A stretch of DNA of 64,000 nucleotides from Variovorax paradoxus (GTDB lineage Bacteria; Pseudomonadota; Gammaproteobacteria; Burkholderiales; Burkholderiaceae_C), in NCBI RefSeq assembly GCF_018614915.1, contig NZ_JAGGNU010000048.1, positions 22,116-86,115 of the forward strand, read 5' to 3'. Shown here one piece after another: positions 60,098 through 64,000 of the stretch. The position numbers were made by a program, and so were the translations under genes. The notes under the pieces are model-generated. The model was not told where the DNA came from. It made no database searches and worked only from the letters and a program-made list of their open reading frames with translations. The stretch's first letter is position 1; the number at the start of each line of letters is the position of its first letter.

Positions 60098-60128
60098 GGC
60101 TGGAGGGCCTTTTCAGGCACCTCCAGCC
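60098..60128 (-). other. 9-bp stem-loop just after rplL
   Basis: GGCTGGAGG (60098-60106) and CCTCCAGCC (60120-60128) pair perfectly over a 13-nt loop. This is the first of three hairpins stacked between rplL and rpoB; it lacks an adjacent T-run and may protect or mark the rplL transcript 3' end. Confidence 0.5.
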
Positions 60129-60143
60129 CTTGAAGGGACTGAA

Positions 60144-60518
<375 letters not shown>

Positions 60519-60557
60519 TTTGGTTTCCTAAATATGTTGGTTTGAAAAGTCGCGCAC

Positions 60558-61088
60558 TTAGGCGGCGACTTCTTCTGCCGGAGCTTCGGCCGGTGCTTCG
60601 CCACCACCACGCTTCTCTGCCAGCGCGGCCAGAACACGGGCCGTGCGCGAGATCGGGGATTGCATCAAGCCCAGCAATTGCGCCAGCAGCACTTCCTTGG
60701 AAGGGATGTTGGCCAGTTGCTTCACGCCGTCCACGTCCAGGGCCTTGCCACCGAATGCGCCGCCGCGAATCACCAACTTGTCGTTGGTCTTCGCGAAATC
60801 GGCCACCACTTTCGCGGCAGCCACAGCGTCTTCGGAGAAGCCGTAGATCAGCGGGCCGGTCATCTGGTCGCCGATGACTTCGAATGCGCTACCAGCGACA
60901 GCACGGCGTGCCAGCGTGTTCTTCAACACGCTGAGGTTCACACCCTTGCTGCGCGCGTCGTTGCGCAGTTTGGTCATATCGGCAACCGTGATGCCACGGT
61001 ATTCCGCCAGCACGAGCGTTTGAGCTTTTGCGGCGAGGCTGGTCACATCACTGATGACCGCTTCTTTCTCACTGCGATTCAGACTCAA
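60558..61088 (-). CDS. rplJ: Ribosomal protein uL10
   Basis: Base of the ribosomal stalk, 176 residues, carrying L12 dimers on its C-terminal helix. N terminus SLNRSEKEAVISDVTSLAAKAQTLVLAEYRGITVADMTKLR is typical. The start codon is TTG (61088), preceded by AAAGGAG; a weak start on an abundant protein fits with tight autogenous control. The 249-bp leader upstream contains an L10-leader structure. Confidence 0.97.
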   Translation of the reverse strand: MSLNRSEKEAVISDVTSLAAKAQTLVLAEYRGITVADMTKLRNDARSKGVNLSVLKNTLARRAVAGSAFEVIGDQMTGPLIYGFSEDAVAAAKVVADFAKTNDKLVIRGGAFGGKALDVDGVKQLANIPSKEVLLAQLLGLMQSPISRTARVLAALAEKRGGGEAPAEAPAEEVAA

Positions 61089-61180
61089 GGTCTACTCCTT
61101 TTCAATGCGTCCTTCGGCCGGGGCCTCGGAACGCGCTTCATGCAGCGACCAACTGTTCAGGAAACGGATTCCTTTGCAGT

Positions 61181-61260
61181 GGGGTCGCCATCTGCGCTGG
61201 TTGCCACCCGAGGGCGGCGATTAAGTGCGGGTCGCCCCGCACACCAGCGGTCTTGGATGG
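61181..61260 (-). ncRNA. Ribosomal protein L10 leader (autoregulatory mRNA element)
   Basis: The leader upstream of rplJ has the features of the conserved L10 leader: on the minus strand ACCGCTGGT (near 61250) pairs with ACCAGCGC (near 61193), enclosing a perfect GTGCGGG-GCGA-CCCGCAC hairpin, CTTAAT, and the downstream GCAGATGGCGACC block. L10-L12 complex binding to such leaders represses rplJL translation. The ends of the element are approximate. Confidence 0.75.
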
Positions 61261-61337
61261 CCCGAGACAGCGAAAGACGCCACCCCGACCCACCACATCG
61301 CTCCACCCGGGTAAGGGCGGAGCAAATTTCACTCTTC

Positions 61338-62036
61338 TCAGCTCGCCGAAATGGTTTGCGTGTCCACGCGGACACCCAGACCCATCGTCGACGACACGGC
61401 GACCTTGCGCAGGTACACACCCTTGCTGGTGGCCGGCTTTGCCTTGACCAACGCCTCGATCAGCGCAGCCAGATTGCCTTGCAGCTTGTCGGTGTCGAAC
61501 GAACGACGGCCGATCGTGCCGTGCACGATGCCAGCCTTGTCGACGCGGAACTGAACCTGGCCGGCCTTGGCGTTCTTGACCGCGGTCGCCACGTCGGGCG
61601 TCACGGTGCCAACCTTCGGGTTCGGCATCAGGCCGCGCGGGCCGAGGATCTGACCCAGCGTACCGACGACGCGCATGGCGTCCGGTGCGGCGATCACGAC
61701 GTCGAAGGGCATGTCGCCAGCCTTCACCATCGCGGCGAGGTCGTCCATGCCGACGATGTCGGCGCCGGCAGCCTTGGCTTCTTCAGCCTTGGCGCCTTGG
61801 GCGAACACGGCGACGCGCTTGGTCTTGCCGGTGCCGTTGGGCAGCACGACGGCGCCACGCACGACCTGGTCCGACTTCTTCGCGTCGATGCCGAGCTGCA
61901 CGGCCACGTCGATCGACTCATCGAACTTGGCCGTAGCGGCTTCCTTGATGAGGCCGATGGCATCAGCCAGCGGGTACAGCTTGTTGCTGTCGACCTTGCC
62001 GACCAGCGCCTTTTGCTTCTTGGTGATCTTGGCCAT
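61338..62036 (-). CDS. rplA: Ribosomal protein uL1
   Basis: Large-subunit L1 stalk protein, 232 residues; also a translational repressor of rplKA in other bacteria. The basic N terminus MAKITKKQKALVGKVD and the C-terminal signature GRRSFDTDKLQGNLAALIEALVKAKPATSKGVYLRKVAVSSTMGLGVRVD-type sequence are clear, as are IVGMDDLAAMVKAGDMPFDVVIAAPDAM and LGPRGLMPNPKVGTVT. The ATG directly follows the rplK stop codon, so translation is coupled. Confidence 0.98.
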   Translation of the reverse strand: MAKITKKQKALVGKVDSNKLYPLADAIGLIKEAATAKFDESIDVAVQLGIDAKKSDQVVRGAVVLPNGTGKTKRVAVFAQGAKAEEAKAAGADIVGMDDLAAMVKAGDMPFDVVIAAPDAMRVVGTLGQILGPRGLMPNPKVGTVTPDVATAVKNAKAGQVQFRVDKAGIVHGTIGRRSFDTDKLQGNLAALIEALVKAKPATSKGVYLRKVAVSSTMGLGVRVDTQTISAS

Positions 62037-62468
62037 TTACACGCCCTCCACATTCACGCCCATCGAACGGGCAGAGCCGGCGATGGTGCGAACCGCGGCG
62101 TCCAGGTCGGCTGCCGTCAGGTCCTTCATCTTGGCCTTGGCGATCTCTTCGAGCTGGGCGCGCGTGATCTTGCCGACCTTGTCGGTGTGCGGACGGGCAG
62201 AACCCTTCTCGAGCTTGATGGCCTTCTTGATCAAGGTGATCGCCGGCGGCGTCTTGATGATGAAGGTGAAGCTCTTGTCGGCGAACGCGGTGATGACCAC
62301 CGGCAGCGGCAGACCCGGCTCGACGCCCTGGGTCTGCGCGTTGAACGCCTTGCAGAATTCCATGATGTTCAAACCGCGCTGGCCCAATGCGGGACCGATC
62401 GGCGGCGACGGATTGGCTTTACCAGCTGGCACTTGCAGCTTGATGAAGCCGACGATTTTTTTCGCCAT
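62037..62468 (-). CDS. rplK: Ribosomal protein uL11
   Basis: L11 of the GTPase-associated centre, 143 residues. The N-terminal domain (KIVGFIKLQVPAGKANPSPPIGPALGQRGLNIMEFCKAFNAQTQ) and the rRNA-binding C-terminal domain (SARPHTDKVGKITRAQLEEIAKAKMKDLTAADLDAAVRTIAGSARSMGVNVEG) are complete. AAGGAG precedes the ATG. It is separated from nusG by an intrinsic terminator and a 154-bp gap, so it likely has its own promoter. Confidence 0.98.
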   Translation of the reverse strand: MAKKIVGFIKLQVPAGKANPSPPIGPALGQRGLNIMEFCKAFNAQTQGVEPGLPLPVVITAFADKSFTFIIKTPPAITLIKKAIKLEKGSARPHTDKVGKITRAQLEEIAKAKMKDLTAADLDAAVRTIAGSARSMGVNVEGV

Positions 62469-62576
62469 GCTTTTCTCCTTGCGGGTGATGACGCCTTGGC
62501 TTGCTCAGCCGCAGCTCCCCGGGGTTGACGACTCTCTGCTGAAGGTTCCCCGCCGAGTCGGAGGAGCAAGAAACCC

Positions 62577-62610
62577 AAAAAAAGCACAAGGCCAGGGCAC
62601 CTGGCCTTGT
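62577..62610 (-). terminator. Intrinsic terminator after nusG
   Basis: Minus-strand ACAAGGCCAGG pairs perfectly with CCTGGCCTTGT (62610-62586) over a 3-nt loop, followed within two bases by seven T residues (62583-62577). It lies 12 bp beyond the nusG stop. It separates secE-nusG from rplKA-rplJL-rpoBC. Confidence 0.85.
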
Positions 62611-62622
62611 TTTCATCCTTGT

Positions 62623-63219
62623 CTACGTTTTCTCGACTTGCGAGAACTCGAGCTCGACCGGCGTGGCACGGCCGAAAATCATGACCGACACGCGCACCTT
62701 GCTCTTTTCGTAGTTGACTTCCTCGACGGTGCCGTTGAAGTCGGTGAACGGGCCTTCCTTGACGCGCACGAATTCGCCCACGATGAACTCGACCTTGTGG
62801 CGCGGCTTCTCGGTGCCCTGCTGCATCTGGCTGACGATGTCCTCGACCTCTTTCTGGGAGATCGGGGCCGGGCGATTCTTCGCGCCGCCGACGAAACCGG
62901 TCACCTTGTTGGTGTGCTTCACCAGATGCCAGCTCTCGTCGTCCATGATCATCTCGACCAGCACGTAGCCCGGGAAAAAGCGGCGCTCGGTGGTGCGCTT
63001 CTGGCCGTTCTTGATCTCGACCACCTCTTCGGTCGGCACCAGGATGCGGCCGAACTTGCTCTGCATGCCGGCGCGGTTGATGCGCTCGAGGATGTTGCGC
63101 TCCACGGCCTTTTCCATGCCCGAGTAGGCATGAACCACGTACCAGCGGAAGTCGGGGTTGGTGGGAGGCGCCAGCAGGGAAGTGCTTTCCGGCGTGGCTT
63201 CGACAGCGTCGTCAGTCAT
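62623..63219 (-). CDS. nusG: Transcription antitermination factor NusG
   Basis: RNA-polymerase-binding elongation factor, 198 residues. The NGN domain (about 20-130; RWYVVHAYSGMEKAVERNILERINRAGM...FFPGYVLVEMIMDDESWHLVKHTNKVTGFVGG) is followed by a KOW domain (FIVGEFVRVKEGPFTDFNGTVEEVNYEKSKVRVSVMIFGR). A short N-terminal extension precedes the domain. The start overlaps the secE stop by one base (TAATG). Terminator follows. Confidence 0.98.
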   Translation of the reverse strand: MTDDAVEATPESTSLLAPPTNPDFRWYVVHAYSGMEKAVERNILERINRAGMQSKFGRILVPTEEVVEIKNGQKRTTERRFFPGYVLVEMIMDDESWHLVKHTNKVTGFVGGAKNRPAPISQKEVEDIVSQMQQGTEKPRHKVEFIVGEFVRVKEGPFTDFNGTVEEVNYEKSKVRVSVMIFGRATPVELEFSQVEKT

Positions 63220-63602
63220 TATTTTCTCCAGCCCAAAATGAGGTCAAAAAACACCCATTCAAGTGTCTTGTCGGTGAGCCAAAGGAAAACGGACATGACC
63301 AGGACGAAGCCGAACACATAGGCCGTCATCTGGATCGTTTCCTTGCGCGAAGGCCAGACGACCTTCTTGACCTCACGCCACGAGTCGCGGCCGAAGGCCC
63401 ACAGCTGACGGCCGTTCTCCGAGCTCGCGAACGCACCGATCGCAGCAGCGAGGCCCACCAGCAAGGCGACCCACTGCACGATCGCACCTTGGCGCGCGAG
63501 CAGATAGAACGCCACGATGGCGCCCACCGCGAGAACGACCGCCAAAGCCAGCTTGGCTTTGTCGGCGCCGGTACTCACGGTTTCGATTTGAGAAGTAGCC
63601 AT
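63219..63602 (-). CDS. secE: Preprotein translocase subunit SecE
   Basis: Sec translocon subunit of 127 residues with three membrane helices (about 18-36, 40-58 and 90-110), the three-helix form typical of proteobacteria. The conserved amphipathic helix precedes the last segment: WAFGRDSWREVKKVVWPSRKETIQMTAYVFGFVLVMSVFLWL. ATG 63602 (MATSQIETVSTG) is chosen; TTG 63611 would add three residues. It is followed, with a 1-base overlap, by nusG. Confidence 0.95.
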   Translation of the reverse strand: MATSQIETVSTGADKAKLALAVVLAVGAIVAFYLLARQGAIVQWVALLVGLAAAIGAFASSENGRQLWAFGRDSWREVKKVVWPSRKETIQMTAYVFGFVLVMSVFLWLTDKTLEWVFFDLILGWRK

Positions 63603-63663
63603 CTTGGGCAAATTTCCTGTGGCCTTTCGGCCTTCAATTCCAACGCGCCTTCTTGAGACGCCG

Positions 63664-63690
63664 AAGCCCGTCAGGCTATGACGGGCTTTT
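63664..63690. other. Stem-loop between tRNA-Trp and secE
   Basis: AAGCCCGTCA (63664-63673) and TGACGGGCTT (63679-63688) are a perfect 10-bp inverted repeat with a five-base loop. A short T-run follows on the plus strand, but not on the minus strand on which tuf, tRNA-Trp and secE are read. It may act as a processing or pausing element between the tRNA and secE. Confidence 0.45.
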
Positions 63691-63709
63691 CTGAGAGGCC
63701 ACCCCTAGG

Positions 63710-63785
63710 TGGCAGGGGCAGTAGGAATCGAACCTACAACCTTCGGTTTTGGAGACCGACGCTCTGCCAATTGAGCTATACCCCT
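63710..63785 (-). tRNA. tRNA-Trp (anticodon CCA)
   Basis: A 76-nt cloverleaf on the minus strand with encoded CCA. The anticodon loop reads CTCCAAA (anticodon CCA), the acceptor stem AGGGGTA pairs with TGCCCCT, and the T arm is GTAGG-TTCGATT-CCTAC. The position between tuf and secE is the conserved place for trpT in many proteobacteria. Confidence 0.97.
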
Positions 63786-63794
63786 GTGGAGTCC

Positions 63795-64000
63795 TTATAC
63801 GTCGAGGATCTTCGCCACCACGCCCGAACCCACGGTGCGGCCGCCTTCGCGGATCGCGAAGCGCAGGCCTTCTTCCATGGCGATCGGGTTGATCAGCTTC
63901 ACGGTGATGCTGACGTTGTCGCCGGGCATGACCATTTCCTTGTCCTTGGGCAGCTCGATCGCGCCGGTCACGTCCGTGGTGCGGAAGTAGAACTGCGGAC
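63795..64000 (-). CDS. tuf: Elongation factor Tu, 3' end (runs off the window)
   Basis: The last 67 codons of an EF-Tu gene, read on the minus strand from the window edge to TAA at 63795-63797. The decoded end FYFRTTDVTGAIELPKDKEM...MPGDNVSITVKLINPIAMEEGLRFAIREGGRTVGSGVVAKILDV is the domain III C terminus. It lies 9 bp upstream of tRNA-Trp, as in the tufB-trpT-secE arrangement. The rest of the gene is outside the window. Confidence 0.97.
   Translation of the reverse strand, partial: PQFYFRTTDVTGAIELPKDKEMVMPGDNVSITVKLINPIAMEEGLRFAIREGGRTVGSGVVAKILDV

Noticed and set aside
63664..63690. An intrinsic terminator between tRNA-Trp and secE.
   Set aside because: The T-run follows the stem only on the plus strand; on the transcribed minus strand there is no U-tract, so I list it only as a stem-loop.

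Overview
The window is GC-rich, densely coding bacterial chromosome. Its house-keeping block (tuf, tRNA-Trp, secE, nusG, rplKAJL, rpoBC, then a LemA-like gene, rsmB, a DUF4390 gene, and an NtrY/NtrX-type two-component pair) and its many Bug/TctC-, MocR-, LysR- and CBS-type accessory genes suggest a betaproteobacterium of the order Burkholderiales, most likely Comamonadaceae close to Variovorax. That placement is inference from protein style and gene order; no 16S gene is present.

Layout. 1-8.6 kb: alanyl-tRNA editing protein, dsbD-type reductase, a redoxin, hemE, then an unusually A+T-rich gap with two DnaA boxes in front of priA, a small membrane protein and a secreted ClpP-like protein. 8.6-14.7 kb: AEC-family permease and cardiolipin synthase-like gene on the minus strand, then a tightly overlapping plus-strand unit rep - secreted protein - pldA. 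14.8-24.2 kb: a kgtP-like permease, then a co-directional catabolic unit (frameshifted Bug/TctC binding protein, D-threonine-aldolase-fold enzyme, N-acyl-D-amino-acid deacylase, a second enzyme of the same PLP fold, ornithine-cyclodeaminase-family reductase, LysR regulator, chromate-type transporter). 24.2-28 kb: small stress-type genes (phosphoribosyltransferase, BON, two CBS proteins, an orphan GH19 lysin-like gene). 28-36.9 kb: TonB-like protein, DUF1266, Tat-exported phospholipase C, tailed HU protein, a DUF3883-like protein and a divergent MocR / DUF2917-LysE module.

36.9-45 kb is a complete-looking gamma-resorcylate pathway: an AAHS-type permease imports the acid, an amidohydrolase-fold decarboxylase makes resorcinol, a two-component flavin monooxygenase makes hydroxyquinol, an intradiol dioxygenase opens the ring to maleylacetate and maleylacetate reductase yields 3-oxoadipate. 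LysR and MarR genes sit inside the cluster.

45.2-64 kb is core: tRNA-Phe, the NtrX/NtrY-type pair, DUF4390, rsmB, a LemA-like gene, then (all minus strand) rpoC, rpoB, rplL, rplJ, rplA, rplK, nusG, secE, tRNA-Trp and the 3' end of tuf. RNA structures are visible here: an L10 leader before rplJ, stacked hairpins between rplL and rpoB, and intrinsic terminators after nusG and rpoC.

The observations most worth following are the DnaA-box region between hemE and priA, and the D-amino-acid operon in which two paralogous PLP enzymes carry different metal-site motifs (H-x-D and H-x-C) next to an iminosuccinate-reductase-like protein, reminiscent of, but not the same as, the beta-hydroxyaspartate cycle.
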